The notes under the pieces: generated by a model | The model's database searches: none | What the model was told of the DNA's origin: nothing | What the model saw: only the letters and a program-made list of their open reading frames with translations | Source of the DNA: Corynebacterium anserum | Lineage (GTDB): Bacteria; Actinomycetota; Actinomycetes; Mycobacteriales; Mycobacteriaceae | Direction: 5' to 3' | Length of the DNA stretch: 64,000 nt | Assembly (NCBI RefSeq): GCF_014262665.1 | Contig: NZ_CP046883.1 | Location: forward strand, 1,054,001-1,118,000 | Part shown: positions 17,208-27,939 of the stretch, one piece after another | Numbering within the stretch: the stretch's first letter is position 1 | How the letters are laid out: the number at the start of each line of letters is the position of its first letter | Translations under genes and position numbers: made by a program

Positions 17208-17213
17208 GGGCTT

Positions 17214-17963
17214 GTGAAGTTTGTACTGCTATCTCCACGCCGAGGCAAAGAAGTCATCGCTGCCGAATACGATGATTTCCTCACCTTTTCTGGACTGACC
17301 GAACAACAGCTCGAAGTTCGTGTTTTGGACCAGCCCGATAGTTCTTTGGGCGACTTTTCGGATGTCACCGGAGTCTTTATTGGTGGAAGCCCCTTCACCA
17401 TCACGGATCCGATTGACGACGAGTGGCAGCCGGCCATTTCCCAGCGCCTGGTTCACTTTGTGAAAGACGCAACCGTTCACCGGCGTTTCCCCATATTGTC
17501 CACGTGTTATGGCACCGGAATGTTCGCCCATTATATGGGTGGGCGCGTGGGACAAGAACACAGTGAGGAACCAGGACCTTCTGTGGTTCAGCTCACTGAA
17601 GCTGCAGAACATGATGTCCTCACCCGGGGACTTCCCCGCGAATTTTTGGGACTCGGAGCGCATAAGGATTCAGTTGAGCAGCTTCCAGCAAATGCGACGC
17701 TCCTTGCGACGGGGCCCACATGCCCAGTGCATATGTACCGCATCGGTGACAACGTGTGGGTCACTCAATTCCACCCAGAATTAGATGGAGACCGAATTAC
17801 AATTCGACTGGGATTCTACGACCGCGCCGGCTACTACTCCGAGGAGAAGGCCAAAGAAATTTACGCATCTCTTATCGGACACGATACATCTGCTGCCAAC
17901 TCTCTCATCTCTCGTTTTGTCACGTATGCGGTCAGTCTAGAAAACAAAAACGAGTGTCATTAA
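17214..17963 (+). CDS. Class I glutamine amidotransferase domain protein
   Basis: The protein has 249 residues and is a stand-alone GATase1 domain like the GMP-synthase glutaminase. The catalytic triad is visible: Cys98 in STCYGTG, His187 and Glu189 in QFHPE. The acceptor of the released ammonia is unknown; gamma-glutamyl hydrolase-type activity is another possibility. As I recall, C. glutamicum has a gene of this type directly after acnR. Here about 7.7 kb of other genes separates them. The GTG at 17214 probably starts a leaderless mRNA. The methyltransferase gene follows 11 bp downstream, so the two are likely co-transcribed. Confidence 0.88.
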   Translation: MKFVLLSPRRGKEVIAAEYDDFLTFSGLTEQQLEVRVLDQPDSSLGDFSDVTGVFIGGSPFTITDPIDDEWQPAISQRLVHFVKDATVHRRFPILSTCYGTGMFAHYMGGRVGQEHSEEPGPSVVQLTEAAEHDVLTRGLPREFLGLGAHKDSVEQLPANATLLATGPTCPVHMYRIGDNVWVTQFHPELDGDRITIRLGFYDRAGYYSEEKAKEIYASLIGHDTSAANSLISRFVTYAVSLENKNECH

Positions 17964-17974
17964 GATCCCTCACT

Positions 17975-18733
17975 ATGAATTATTGCCAGGCAGAATGGTA
18001 CGACGCAGTAGCGCAAGAATACTGGCGTGAGACGAAACCGCTCCTTCTTGATGTACTTCAACCGTGGAGCGGTGAGACGGGCTTGGCTGCGGATATTGGT
18101 GCTGGCACGGGTCTCACCACGCAATTGCTCGCCACGGTTTGCCGGGGAGAAGTGCTCGCGTGCGAACCCGAAGAGGCCATGCGGGTCGGAATTATGAGCA
18201 AAATTGCCGGTGAGGATGATATGCGCCGTCGGGTCACTATCGCACCGTGGACAGTACACGATCTGGTTAGGACCGTGGATGAGCCAATAACACTCATCAC
18301 TGCGATCTCCATGATCGATCATCTTCTTCCCTCCGAACGCGCCGAACTTCTTCAGTGGGCTGCAGCGCATTTGATCCCGAAAGGCGCGTTGATTATTGGT
18401 CCCTATGAGGACACAGGAGCTCCGAATACGCGAGATAATGGCGTCACCACACCCATGCAAGACGAAAAACTTGGGAATTGCTATACATCGGAATACGTGG
18501 GGCGTTTTCGATACGAGGGATGGGCTAAGCTCGATGATTCTCACCAACACACACGATGGTTGATGACGTGGCAGCTTTATGAAGGGGATTCACTACTGGA
18601 ACAACGGTCATCCGATTTTATTGTTTATCCAACGAGTCGCCAGGAACTAATTAATCAAGCAGAGGACGCTGGTCTTGTTGCGCGAAGCGACGGAACTTTT
18701 GTAGTGCTGCAACCGCAAATTGAGGTGAGCTAG
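17975..18733 (+). CDS. Class I SAM-dependent methyltransferase
   Basis: The protein has 252 residues from the ATG at 17975; a longer frame from 17756 overlaps the amidotransferase and is rejected. The SAM-binding motif I is AADIGAGTGLTTQLLA (about 29-44), followed by an acidic CEPEEAM at the end of beta 2 and ITAISMIDHL as the motif IV region. The substrate is unknown. The family resembles small-molecule methyltransferases. It ends convergently with the ABC-F gene, with about 95 bp between the stops. Confidence 0.82.
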   Translation: MNYCQAEWYDAVAQEYWRETKPLLLDVLQPWSGETGLAADIGAGTGLTTQLLATVCRGEVLACEPEEAMRVGIMSKIAGEDDMRRRVTIAPWTVHDLVRTVDEPITLITAISMIDHLLPSERAELLQWAAAHLIPKGALIIGPYEDTGAPNTRDNGVTTPMQDEKLGNCYTSEYVGRFRYEGWAKLDDSHQHTRWLMTWQLYEGDSLLEQRSSDFIVYPTSRQELINQAEDAGLVARSDGTFVVLQPQIEVS

Positions 18734-18828
18734 TTTTACGGCAGCGTTTTAGAGGGGGCCGGGCGTGCTCCTTATCGGGCCAGGGCAATCAGTCCGACCT
18801 GGGCATGTGCCAGCCTATTCGTTTCCAG

Positions 18829-20460
18829 TTAGGCTAGTTCCACGATCTCCATGTATTCATCTGACCATAGGTCTTCCGTACCGTCTGGAAGGATGATCAC
18901 GCGCTCGGGGTTAAGAGCTTTCACAGCACCTGGATCGTGGGTAACCAAAACCACTGCCCCGGTATATGTGCGCAGGGCATCCAGTACCTGTTCTCGCGAC
19001 TGCGGATCCAAGTTGTTCGTTGGCTCATCGAGCAAGAGGACATTAGCACGGGAACTAACGAGCGTCGCCAGAGCCAGCCGCGTCTTCTCGCCACCAGATA
19101 ACGTTCCGGCCGGTTGGTTCAGTTGATCACCTGAGAACATGAACGCGCCGAGCAATCCACGCAAATCCTGTTCACCGGCGTCTGGGCAGGCAGACACGGC
19201 ATTTTCCCACACCGTGCGGTGAGCATCAATGGTGTCGTGCTCCTGAGCAAAGTAGCCAATCTTCAATCCATATCCGGACACCACACCACCTTCACCATCA
19301 ACCCGTTCCACACCGGCGAGCAGTTTGAGCAGCGTGGTCTTACCCGCACCATTGAAACCTAGTACCACAACACGGCTGCCCCTATCAATGGCCAAATCTA
19401 CACCGGCAAAAACCTCCAACGAGCCGTACATTTTTGTAAGACCCGTGGCATTCAGTGGGGTTTTACCGCAGGTGGCCGGTTCGGGAAAGGAAATACTGGC
19501 CACCTTGTCTTCAACGCGTACATCGTCGAGTTCATTCATCATGCGTTCTGCGCGCGCTGCCATCTGTTTGGCTGCCTTCGCCTTCGTGGCTTTTGCCCCC
19601 AATTTGGCCGCTTGTTGTTTCAAAGCTCCGGCTTTTTTCTCCGCATTAGCCCGTTCACGGCGGCGGCGGGCTTCATCTGTAGCTCGCGCATCGAGATACT
19701 TCTTCCACCCCATGTTGTAGACGTCGGCTTCGGCACGCACGGCGTCGAGAAACCAAATCTTGTTGCATACAGCATCGAGAAGTTCGACATCGTGGCTGAT
19801 CATGATGAGCCCACCCTCATGTTTGGAGAGAAAGTCACGCAGCCAGGTGATGGAATCCGCATCCAGGTGGTTGGTTGGCTCATCGAGTAGCAGCGTGGTT
19901 TGCGAACGTCCCGAACCGGCGGTGGCAGCGAAAAGAATCTGGGCGAGCTCGACACGCCGACGCTGACCGCCGGAGAGAGTCTTTAGCTGTTGGTCGAGGA
20001 CTCGTTCCGGTAGTCCGAGAGCATCACAAATCCGCGATGCTTCGCTATCGGCCTCATAACCACCTAACGCATAATATTTCTCTTCCATCCGGGAATACTT
20101 GTTTACCGCAGCGTTCCGCTCCGAATCACGGGTGGCGGTTTCCATTATCTCTTGTTGGCGTTCCATGGAGCGTCTGATTTGGTCGAGACCTCGCGCCGAT
20201 AACACTCGATCGCGCGCAGTTTGTTCGATGTTTCCTTCCTTAGAATCCTGAGGAAGATAGCCAAAGTCTCCGCTCCGGATGACCTTGCCCCCGTAGGGTT
20301 CGCCTTCGCCGGCAAGGATCCGCATAGTGGTGGTTTTGCCTGCACCGTTGCGCCCAACGAGTCCAATGCGGTCGCCAGGTTGCACACGCAAGTGCTGTCC
20401 CGGTGCATCAAGGAGTGTACGGGCACCGACACGTACTTCGAGATCTTCGGTCACAATCAC
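18829..20460 (-). CDS. ABC-F family ATPase (ribosome-associated)
   Basis: This 543-aa protein has two ABC domains and no membrane segments. Walker A motifs are GRNGAGKTT and GFNGAGKTT, signature motifs LSGGQRRR and LSGGEKTR, and Walker B motifs LLLDEPTNHLD and LLLDEPTNNLD. The linker between domains is an Ala/Lys/Arg-rich helix (about 260-320). ABC-F proteins act on the ribosome in translation control or antibiotic protection; the EttA/Uup-like housekeeping type is most likely. I choose the GTG at 20460 (VIVTEDLEVRVG) because TAGCGT lies 8 nt upstream and relatives begin there. Confidence 0.88.
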   Translation of the reverse strand: MIVTEDLEVRVGARTLLDAPGQHLRVQPGDRIGLVGRNGAGKTTTMRILAGEGEPYGGKVIRSGDFGYLPQDSKEGNIEQTARDRVLSARGLDQIRRSMERQQEIMETATRDSERNAAVNKYSRMEEKYYALGGYEADSEASRICDALGLPERVLDQQLKTLSGGQRRRVELAQILFAATAGSGRSQTTLLLDEPTNHLDADSITWLRDFLSKHEGGLIMISHDVELLDAVCNKIWFLDAVRAEADVYNMGWKKYLDARATDEARRRRERANAEKKAGALKQQAAKLGAKATKAKAAKQMAARAERMMNELDDVRVEDKVASISFPEPATCGKTPLNATGLTKMYGSLEVFAGVDLAIDRGSRVVVLGFNGAGKTTLLKLLAGVERVDGEGGVVSGYGLKIGYFAQEHDTIDAHRTVWENAVSACPDAGEQDLRGLLGAFMFSGDQLNQPAGTLSGGEKTRLALATLVSSRANVLLLDEPTNNLDPQSREQVLDALRTYTGAVVLVTHDPGAVKALNPERVIILPDGTEDLWSDEYMEIVELA

Positions 20461-20468
20461 AACCGTCC

Positions 20469-20474
20469 ACGCTA
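20469..20474 (-). promoter_or_regulatory. -10 box of a leaderless promoter for the ABC-F gene
   Basis: TAGCGT on the minus strand ends 8 nt before the GTG at 20460, and no Shine-Dalgarno sequence is seen. Confidence 0.4.
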
Positions 20475-20526
20475 TCACCGTGGGCGCGCGTTATTCTCAT
20501 TGTGTTAGGGCAATGAACCGTGATGG

Positions 20527-21789
20527 ATGAGGAATTACTTGTTGATAGAAGACAACCCTTCTCCCCCAACGCCGGCATCGGGTGCACCGCATCTATGGAT
20601 TAAAGGCCTAGGGCCCGCTGGCGCACTGTTGGCGTTCAGGGCGGCCGCCCGTGGTTGGAGGGTGACTGGCTGTGATCCTCGTGTGGAGTCTACTCAGCGG
20701 CTGCCCGCATGGCCTGCGACCTACGGGTTGCTCGATTCTGAGGTTCCTGTCTGGGCGAGGGATTTTGTGTCCGCGCCCATTGAACTTCGTACTGTGACAT
20801 GTTCCGAGCGTCCTGCGCCTTTTCGTTATTGCATGCTCAACAAAGAGGCGTTACGCACTGCTGTTGAGGCAGTGGGGATACGTATTACGTCTGATCTGCG
20901 CCCCCCTCACGACGCTACGATGGTAGCTGATTGTACGGGCGCGCCTACCGACTCCAGTGCATACTGGCAACTTGCGGTGGGCATTGTGCTGCCTTATTCC
21001 TTCTTGCGCAACGCCACCCCCTCCCCCATCTTTATGGATTGGTCAGCAACTACTGGACGACCACCGAGTTTTCTCTACGTCCAACACCTCGAACGTGGTG
21101 TGCTTTTCGAAGAGACTGTTTTGGCAACTGGTCTGTCCCCCCATGCTGTCATTCCTGAACTAGAACGGCGGATAGAAGCTCGTCTAGACGAGCACTTCCG
21201 GGATTGGCGCTCACATGCCCTCCCTGATCGCGAAACCGTTGTGATACCCATGGGGACACGACGAGCACGCTTTCTTTCGATCCATGATTTCAGTCCAACA
21301 CCAACGAATACCTCTGAAGACAAAGTACTCTCGGGCGCAAGCACACTGCCGAGAATCTACTTTGGAGCTGCGGGAGGGATGATCAATCCAGCAACGGGTT
21401 ATTCCGTGGGGGGAGCCATGAGTCAGGCCGATGCGTGTTTGGATTCTTTAGAATCCGCGGGCGGGTATTTATTAAGTGGCACCGAGAGAGCACGCGGGAG
21501 AATCAAGCTGCACCGCAAGGCTAATGCTGAATTGGCCTTCTATCTACGTCGTTTGGGTTCTGAATTAATTAGTCGGGCTGATGGCCCGACGTTATCAAGC
21601 TTTTTCGATGCATTCTTCACTCTCGATCTTGCACGCCAACTTGCCTATCTCACTGGTCACGATGGGATCGGTGTAATGGCGTCAATGTGGGCGATGCGCT
21701 CCATCGTTGGATGGCGGCATCCTTTCCTCATGCCTTTGTGGAAAACTCCACGGCAAGTGCTGCGTGCAGTGCTAAAGAACAAACGATGA
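20527..21789 (+). CDS. Lycopene-cyclase-like (CrtL/CrtY type) flavoprotein
   Basis: The protein has 420 residues. It has an N-terminal dinucleotide-binding motif (IKGLGPAGALLAFRAAARGW) and the cyclase-type FGAAGGMINPATGYSVGGAM about 275 residues in, which in this family lies near the active site. The N-terminal segment LPAWPATYGLLDSEVPVW also fits. True members cyclise the ends of lycopene to beta-ionone rings. No other carotenoid gene is in the window, so the substrate is open; it may act on another polyene or be supplied from a distant cluster. No Shine-Dalgarno sequence is visible; a TATTCT box lies at 20492-20497. Confidence 0.75.
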   Translation: MRNYLLIEDNPSPPTPASGAPHLWIKGLGPAGALLAFRAAARGWRVTGCDPRVESTQRLPAWPATYGLLDSEVPVWARDFVSAPIELRTVTCSERPAPFRYCMLNKEALRTAVEAVGIRITSDLRPPHDATMVADCTGAPTDSSAYWQLAVGIVLPYSFLRNATPSPIFMDWSATTGRPPSFLYVQHLERGVLFEETVLATGLSPHAVIPELERRIEARLDEHFRDWRSHALPDRETVVIPMGTRRARFLSIHDFSPTPTNTSEDKVLSGASTLPRIYFGAAGGMINPATGYSVGGAMSQADACLDSLESAGGYLLSGTERARGRIKLHRKANAELAFYLRRLGSELISRADGPTLSSFFDAFFTLDLARQLAYLTGHDGIGVMASMWAMRSIVGWRHPFLMPLWKTPRQVLRAVLKNKR

Positions 21790-21829
21790 AAAGAAGGGTG
21801 ATAAATACGACAGCGAATTTTGTGGGAAG

Positions 21830-22249
21830 CTAGACAGAAAATCCCAGGTATCGTAGCTGTTCGCGGCCCTCTTCGTTGATCATTTGAGGCCCCCATGCTG
21901 GTGTCCACACCCAGTTAATGCGCAGCTCTGAGATCTCCTGGAGTGTTCCCACAACGGCAGAATTGGCTTGATCCTCAATCATGTCGGTCAGAGGGCATGC
22001 AGGGGACGTCAAGGTCATATTCACCACCGCGGTGGAACCCTCGACCCACGTGTCATAGACGAGGCCTAGGTCCACGACATTGATGCCGAGTTCCGGGTCA
22101 ATGACATCCATGAGGCACTCTTCGATCTTTCCGGCCATCTCGATCTGCTCCGGAGTCTGGTCGACAGGAGGCTGAGGAACCTCATTCATTGGATTGGGGT
22201 CCATTTCTGGCGCGGAAGGGTTATCGTTTGTGGTTTGGTTCTCAGTCAT
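21830..22249 (-). CDS. sufT: Fe-S assembly factor SufT (DUF59/MIP18)
   Basis: The 139-residue protein has a hydrophilic Asn/Pro/Gln-rich N-terminus of about 35 residues, then a DUF59 domain: KIEECLMDVIDPELGINVVDLGLVYD, shortened here to its marker DPELGINVVDLGLVYD, and the TSPACPLTDM cysteine motif. SufT-type proteins help mature or repair Fe-S proteins. It is the last gene of the suf region, 204 bp after sufU. In that gap no gene is convincing. Confidence 0.92.
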   Translation of the reverse strand: MTENQTTNDNPSAPEMDPNPMNEVPQPPVDQTPEQIEMAGKIEECLMDVIDPELGINVVDLGLVYDTWVEGSTAVVNMTLTSPACPLTDMIEDQANSAVVGTLQEISELRINWVWTPAWGPQMINEEGREQLRYLGFSV

Positions 22250-22453
22250 TGTGTTGCTTCGCTTTCCTGTCTGCGGGTGTTATTTGTCGGCGGGGATAGG
22301 TAAGAATACGTGATTACTTGTGGCTTAGCCGCGAGATTTGGTGGTTGTGGTGCTCGACTGGCAGTGCATCTGCGACCTTCCAGTGCTGTGTTGGCTAAGT
22401 AGTGCTCATGCTTTTTGCCGTAGAACAATGGTGGAGCGTAGTTCTCCGGAACA

Positions 22454-22921
22454 TCATTCGGTGTTTCCGGGTTGTTCCTTACGCGCTCCAGCATCGTAGG
22501 CGGCGGCTTCGAACGCTTTCCACCCCAGGAGGGCGCACTTCACTCGCGCTGGGTATTTGGACACACCGGCGAACGCTACTCCATCGCCGATGATCTCATC
22601 ATCGCCGTCAACTTTGCCACGAGAAGTAATCATCCGTTCAAACTCAGCGAGCTTTGCAAAGGCGTCGTCCACCGGGAGCCCGACAATTTCCTCTGCCATC
22701 ACCGAGGTCGAAGCCTGGCTGATGGAACAGCCCACGGCGTCGTAAGAAACATCCACCACTGTCTGTTTATCTTCGCTGAGAGTTACGCGCAGGGTCAGTT
22801 CGTCACCGCAGGAGGTGTTGACGTGATGGACTTCGGCGTCGAATGGCTCCCTCAAGCCTGCATGTTGTGGATGTTTGTAGTGATCCAGGATCACTTCCTG
22901 GTACATCTGCTCAAGTTTCAT
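22454..22921 (-). CDS. sufU: Fe-S scaffold / sulfur-transfer protein SufU
   Basis: The protein has 155 residues from the ATG at 22921 (MKLEQMYQEVILDHYKHPQ), the usual family start; a frame to 23017 adds unlikely sequence. The three zinc-binding cysteines of SufU are in NTSCGDELTL, DAVGCSISQAS and ARVKCALLGW. SufU takes sulfur from SufS, with zinc exchange at the active site, and passes it to the SufBCD assembly machine. The start lies 101 bp after the sufS stop. Confidence 0.94.
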   Translation of the reverse strand: MKLEQMYQEVILDHYKHPQHAGLREPFDAEVHHVNTSCGDELTLRVTLSEDKQTVVDVSYDAVGCSISQASTSVMAEEIVGLPVDDAFAKLAEFERMITSRGKVDGDDEIIGDGVAFAGVSKYPARVKCALLGWKAFEAAAYDAGARKEQPGNTE

Positions 22922-23022
22922 GGCTACTGACTTTTCTCTATAGAAGGGCTGTACGGGGACTATAAGACTGCTTGATCTGGCAGGTAATAAGAAAACTGGC
23001 TGTCTGTCAAGCAACAAAGAGA

Positions 23023-24327
<1,305 letters not shown>

Positions 24328-24406
24328 TTAATACGGTATGGCGCTGTGCGCCAGGAAACGACAAGCAGCCGAAAACCAGAGATACCTAGCCGTAAAGATG
24401 GCGAAA

Positions 24407-24450
24407 GGCCTGACCCCGTGGCGAAAGAATCTCACGCACCTGGCCAGGCC
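24407..24450 (-). terminator. Possible terminator between sufC and sufS
   Basis: On the minus strand GGCCTGGCC (24450-24442) pairs with GGTCAGGCC (24415-24407) with one mismatch, then TTT follows. The loop is long (26 nt), so strength is uncertain. It would partly separate sufRBDC from sufSUT. Confidence 0.4.
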
Positions 24451-24477
24451 CTGCAGTCTTAAAGGCCCAGGAGGTTG

Positions 24478-25233
24478 TTAGATAAACTTCTCGTAGCCTT
24501 CTTCTTCAAGCTGCAGTGCCAGCTCAGGTCCGCCGGACTTGACGATCTTGCCCTTTGAAAAGACGTGAACGAAATCGGGCTTCACATAGTTCAAGATGCG
24601 CTGGTAGTGGGTAATCATGACCACACCACCTTCTTCACGTTCCTTGTAACGGTTGATGCCCTCGGAAACGACGCGAAGTGCGTCGACATCCAAGCCAGAG
24701 TCAGTCTCATCCAGAACAGCAAACTTGGGCTTGAGCAGACCGAGTTGAAGTACTTCGTGGCGCTTCTTTTCGCCACCGGAGAAACCTTCGTTCACAGAAC
24801 GCTCGGAGAAAGACGGATCGATTGACAGCTCTTCCATTGCACCGCGAGCTTCCTTTACCCACTCACGAATTTTCGGAGCCTCACCGCGAACCGCGGTGGC
24901 TGCAGAGCGAAGGAAATTAGCCATCGATACGCCAGGGACCTCGGTGGGGTATTGCATCGCGAGGAACAGTCCAGCACGAGCGCGCTCATCCACGTCCATT
25001 TCGAGGATGTTCTCGCCGTCTAGCAAGACTTCGCCTTCGGTAATTTCGTAGCGTGGATGTCCCGCAATGGCGTAGGACAAGGTGGACTTACCAGAACCAT
25101 TAGGGCCCATAATCGCGTGGGTTTCCCCCGACTTCACAGTCAGGTTTACGCCGTGGAGGATGGGCTTCGGAGCTTCGTTCTCGTCCGCCGGAACAACCTG
25201 TGCATGCAGGTTTTTGATCTCAAGGGTGCTCAT
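24478..25233 (-). CDS. sufC: SUF system ATPase SufC
   Basis: The 251-residue ABC-type ATPase of the SufBCD scaffold. Walker A is GPNGSGKST, the signature is FSGGEKKR, and Walker B is FAVLDETDSGLDVD, with the SufC-typical DETDSGLD in place of DEPT. It works in the cytoplasm and drives conformational change for Fe entry. It lies 67 bp after sufD. Confidence 0.97.
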   Translation of the reverse strand: MSTLEIKNLHAQVVPADENEAPKPILHGVNLTVKSGETHAIMGPNGSGKSTLSYAIAGHPRYEITEGEVLLDGENILEMDVDERARAGLFLAMQYPTEVPGVSMANFLRSAATAVRGEAPKIREWVKEARGAMEELSIDPSFSERSVNEGFSGGEKKRHEVLQLGLLKPKFAVLDETDSGLDVDALRVVSEGINRYKEREEGGVVMITHYQRILNYVKPDFVHVFSKGKIVKSGGPELALQLEEEGYEKFI

Positions 25234-25300
25234 TGAAGTGAAAGTTCCTTATTGTTGTGAAATTGGTGTGTCTGAAAGCGTTGGTGGCTCTCGCAGAGAG

Positions 25301-26500
25301 CTATAGAACGGTGTTCTCCAGCTCTTCGGCCACTTTGTTCTCGAGCTGTTCGCGGACAGACTCCAGCGGAATTCGCTTGATCACATCGGTGAAGAAGCCG
25401 CGTACGATGAGCATTTTTGCTGCCGCCGCAGGGATACCGCGGGACTGCATGTAAAACATCTGCTCGTCGTCGAATCGGCCGACGGTCGCAGCATGGCCTG
25501 CTCCGACGATTTCTCCAGTTTGGATCTCCAAGTTAGGTACAGAATCTGCGCGTGCACCCTTGGTAAGAACCAGGTTGTTGTTCTTCTCGTACGTATCAGT
25601 GCCGGTAGCCTCCGGGCGAATGAGTACATCACCGATCCATGCTGTGCGGGCATCCCGCGCGTTATTACCCTTCTCAGGCTCGCCCTGCAGAGCTCCCTTG
25701 TACAAAACATTGGAGCGGCAGTTCTTAATGGAGTGGTCGACTAGGAGACGCTGCTCGAAATACTGGCCCGCATCAGCAAAGTACAGTCCTAGCAGCTCTG
25801 CATCGCCGCCCGGAGCGGTGTAACGAACGTGTGGAACGGAACGAACCACGTCACCGCCGAAAGCTGCGTAGTAGTGGCGGACAGTGGCGTCGCGCCCTAC
25901 CTCGATATGAGAGTTCGACAGGTGTACACCATCTCGGTTCCAGTCTTCGAACAACACCGTGGTGAGCTTTGCTCCATCGCCAACGACAAATTCGATGTTG
26001 TCCGAGTGGGCGCCAGAACCGACATATTTCACAATGACTACTGCCTCGGAATGGTTCTCCAATTCCACGACGAGGGTGCCGTACGATACCTTGTCCTCAC
26101 CCGCGCCAGTGATGGTGATGATCACTGGCTCGTCGAGCACTGTATCCTTGGCGACTTTGAGGTAGTCGGCTGTGGTGGTTTCTGCCCATGCTTGTGCAGC
26201 AGCCCGATCGACTGGTGCGCCAGCACGACCGATGCGCTCATCGCTGGGATCCAGCTCTTCGTAGCTGACACCCTCCGGCGCCTCCACGGAAATAGTCGCA
26301 CGTTCACCCTCTACAGCAGAGCCATCGTGAAGTCCGCGTAGGCGACGGAGAGGGGTGAAACGCCAATCTTCGTCCTTGCCCTTGGGAATCGCGAAGTCTT
26401 CGACATTGAAAGAGGTGAAACGGTCGCCCTTAGTCTGGTGTTCGGTTCCAGCCTTCACCGGGGTAATCGTTGCCTCGGTCTCAGTAAGTGGGGTTGTCAT
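25301..26500 (-). CDS. sufD: SUF scaffold subunit SufD
   Basis: The 399-aa protein has the right-handed beta-helix core typical of SufB/SufD (about 130-340) and the C-terminal helical part with DDEQMFYMQSRGIP, which matches the SufB/SufD family end. It forms a heterodimer with SufB that holds the nascent Fe-S cluster. It starts 5 bp after the sufB stop, so translation is probably coupled. Confidence 0.95.
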   Translation of the reverse strand: MTTPLTETEATITPVKAGTEHQTKGDRFTSFNVEDFAIPKGKDEDWRFTPLRRLRGLHDGSAVEGERATISVEAPEGVSYEELDPSDERIGRAGAPVDRAAAQAWAETTTADYLKVAKDTVLDEPVIITITGAGEDKVSYGTLVVELENHSEAVVIVKYVGSGAHSDNIEFVVGDGAKLTTVLFEDWNRDGVHLSNSHIEVGRDATVRHYYAAFGGDVVRSVPHVRYTAPGGDAELLGLYFADAGQYFEQRLLVDHSIKNCRSNVLYKGALQGEPEKGNNARDARTAWIGDVLIRPEATGTDTYEKNNNLVLTKGARADSVPNLEIQTGEIVGAGHAATVGRFDDEQMFYMQSRGIPAAAAKMLIVRGFFTDVIKRIPLESVREQLENKVAEELENTVL

Positions 26501-26505
26501 CTGTT

Positions 26506-27936
26506 TTAGCCCACCGATCCTTCCATCTGCAGTTCGATCAGTCGGTTCAGCTCAAGTGCGTACTCCATCGGAAGTTCCTTGGCGATCGGTTCTACGAAGC
26601 CGCGGACGATCATCGCCATCGCTTCATCTTCTTCGATACCGCGGGACATCAGATAGAACAGCTGATCCTCAGACACCTGCGAGACTGTCGCCTCATGTCC
26701 AAGGGTGACGTGGTCGTTGCGGATGTCGTTGTACGGGTATGTGTCAGACCGCGACACGGAATCTACGAGGAGCGCATCACACTCGACGTTGGATGCAGAG
26801 TGGTGGGCATCCTTGTTGATCTGAACCAGGCCACGGTATGCAGCGCGGCCGCCAGAACGAGCTACCGACTTAGAAACAATGTTCGATGAAGTGTGCGGAG
26901 CCATGTGTACCATCTTCGCTCCGGTGTCCTGGAATTGTCCCTCGCCTGCAAACGCAACAGAAAGAACTTCGCCCTTTGCGTACGGGCCGGTCATCCACAC
27001 AGCCGGGTACTTCATCGTCACCTTGGAACCAATGTTGCCATCGACCCATTCCATTGTGGCAGCCTCTTCACACTTGGTGCGCTTCGTGACGAGGTTATAG
27101 ACGTTATTCGACCAGTTTTGGATGGTGGTGTAACGGCAGCGGCCACCCTTCTTCACGATGATCTCAACTACCGCGGAGTGGAGAGAATCGGTCTTGTAGA
27201 TAGGTGCCGTGCAACCCTCGACGTAGTGAACGTAGGCATCCTCATCAACAATGATCAGGGTTCGTTCGAACTGACCCATATTTTCAGTGTTAATACGGAA
27301 GTAGGCCTGGAGAGGGATGTCAACGTGAACACCCTTGGGAACGTAGATGAAGGAGCCACCCGACCACACAGCGGTATTTAGCGCGGAGAATTTGTTGTCG
27401 CCCGCAGGGATCACGGAGCCGAAGTACTCCTCAAAAAGCTCTGGATAGTCCCGTAGTCCAGTGTCCGTATCGACGAAAATGACACCCTGGCTTTCCAAAT
27501 CCTCACGAATCTGGTGATAAACCACCTCTGACTCGTATTGGGCAGCTACACCTGCAACGAGGCGCTGGCGCTCAGCTTCGGGGATACCCAGCTTGTCGTA
27601 GGTGTTCTTGATGTCTTCTGGTAGATCTTCCCAGGTCTGAGCCTGCTTCTCCGTGGAGCGCACGAAGTACTTGATCTGGTCGAAATCGATGCCAGACAAA
27701 TCCGCTCCCCACGTAGGAAGTGGTTTCTTTTCGAAGATTTCTAGCGCCTTAAGACGGCGCTGTAGCATCCACTCCGGCTCATTTTTCTTGGCAGAGATGT
27801 CACGAACGACTTCTTCATTGAGGCCGCGACGTGCAGAAGCTCCTGCTACGTCCGAATCGTGCCAACCGTAGCCATATGCGCCGATGGAGTTGATGATCTC
27901 TTCATCGGTCTGTGGTTGCTGTGCAGCTTGAGTCAT
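26506..27936 (-). CDS. sufB: SUF scaffold subunit SufB
   Basis: The 476-residue Fe-S scaffold subunit. Family hallmarks are [29 protein letters not shown], and [13 protein letters not shown] near the end. It receives sulfur from SufU and works with SufC and SufD. It begins 3 bp after the sufR stop. Codon use is biased as in well-expressed genes. Confidence 0.97.
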   Translation of the reverse strand: MTQAAQQPQTDEEIINSIGAYGYGWHDSDVAGASARRGLNEEVVRDISAKKNEPEWMLQRRLKALEIFEKKPLPTWGADLSGIDFDQIKYFVRSTEKQAQTWEDLPEDIKNTYDKLGIPEAERQRLVAGVAAQYESEVVYHQIREDLESQGVIFVDTDTGLRDYPELFEEYFGSVIPAGDNKFSALNTAVWSGGSFIYVPKGVHVDIPLQAYFRINTENMGQFERTLIIVDEDAYVHYVEGCTAPIYKTDSLHSAVVEIIVKKGGRCRYTTIQNWSNNVYNLVTKRTKCEEAATMEWVDGNIGSKVTMKYPAVWMTGPYAKGEVLSVAFAGEGQFQDTGAKMVHMAPHTSSNIVSKSVARSGGRAAYRGLVQINKDAHHSASNVECDALLVDSVSRSDTYPYNDIRNDHVTLGHEATVSQVSEDQLFYLMSRGIEEDEAMAMIVRGFVEPIAKELPMEYALELNRLIELQMEGSVG

Positions 27937-27939
27937 ATC

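Noticed and set aside
20513-20530. Five-codon upstream frame overlapping the lycopene cyclase start
   Set aside because: It ends with an ATGA overlap at 20527, but there is no ribosome binding site and so short a frame is expected by chance.
22246-22494. 82-codon minus-strand frame between sufU and sufT
   Set aside because: It overlaps the sufU end in another frame, has low-complexity composition, and no family features.
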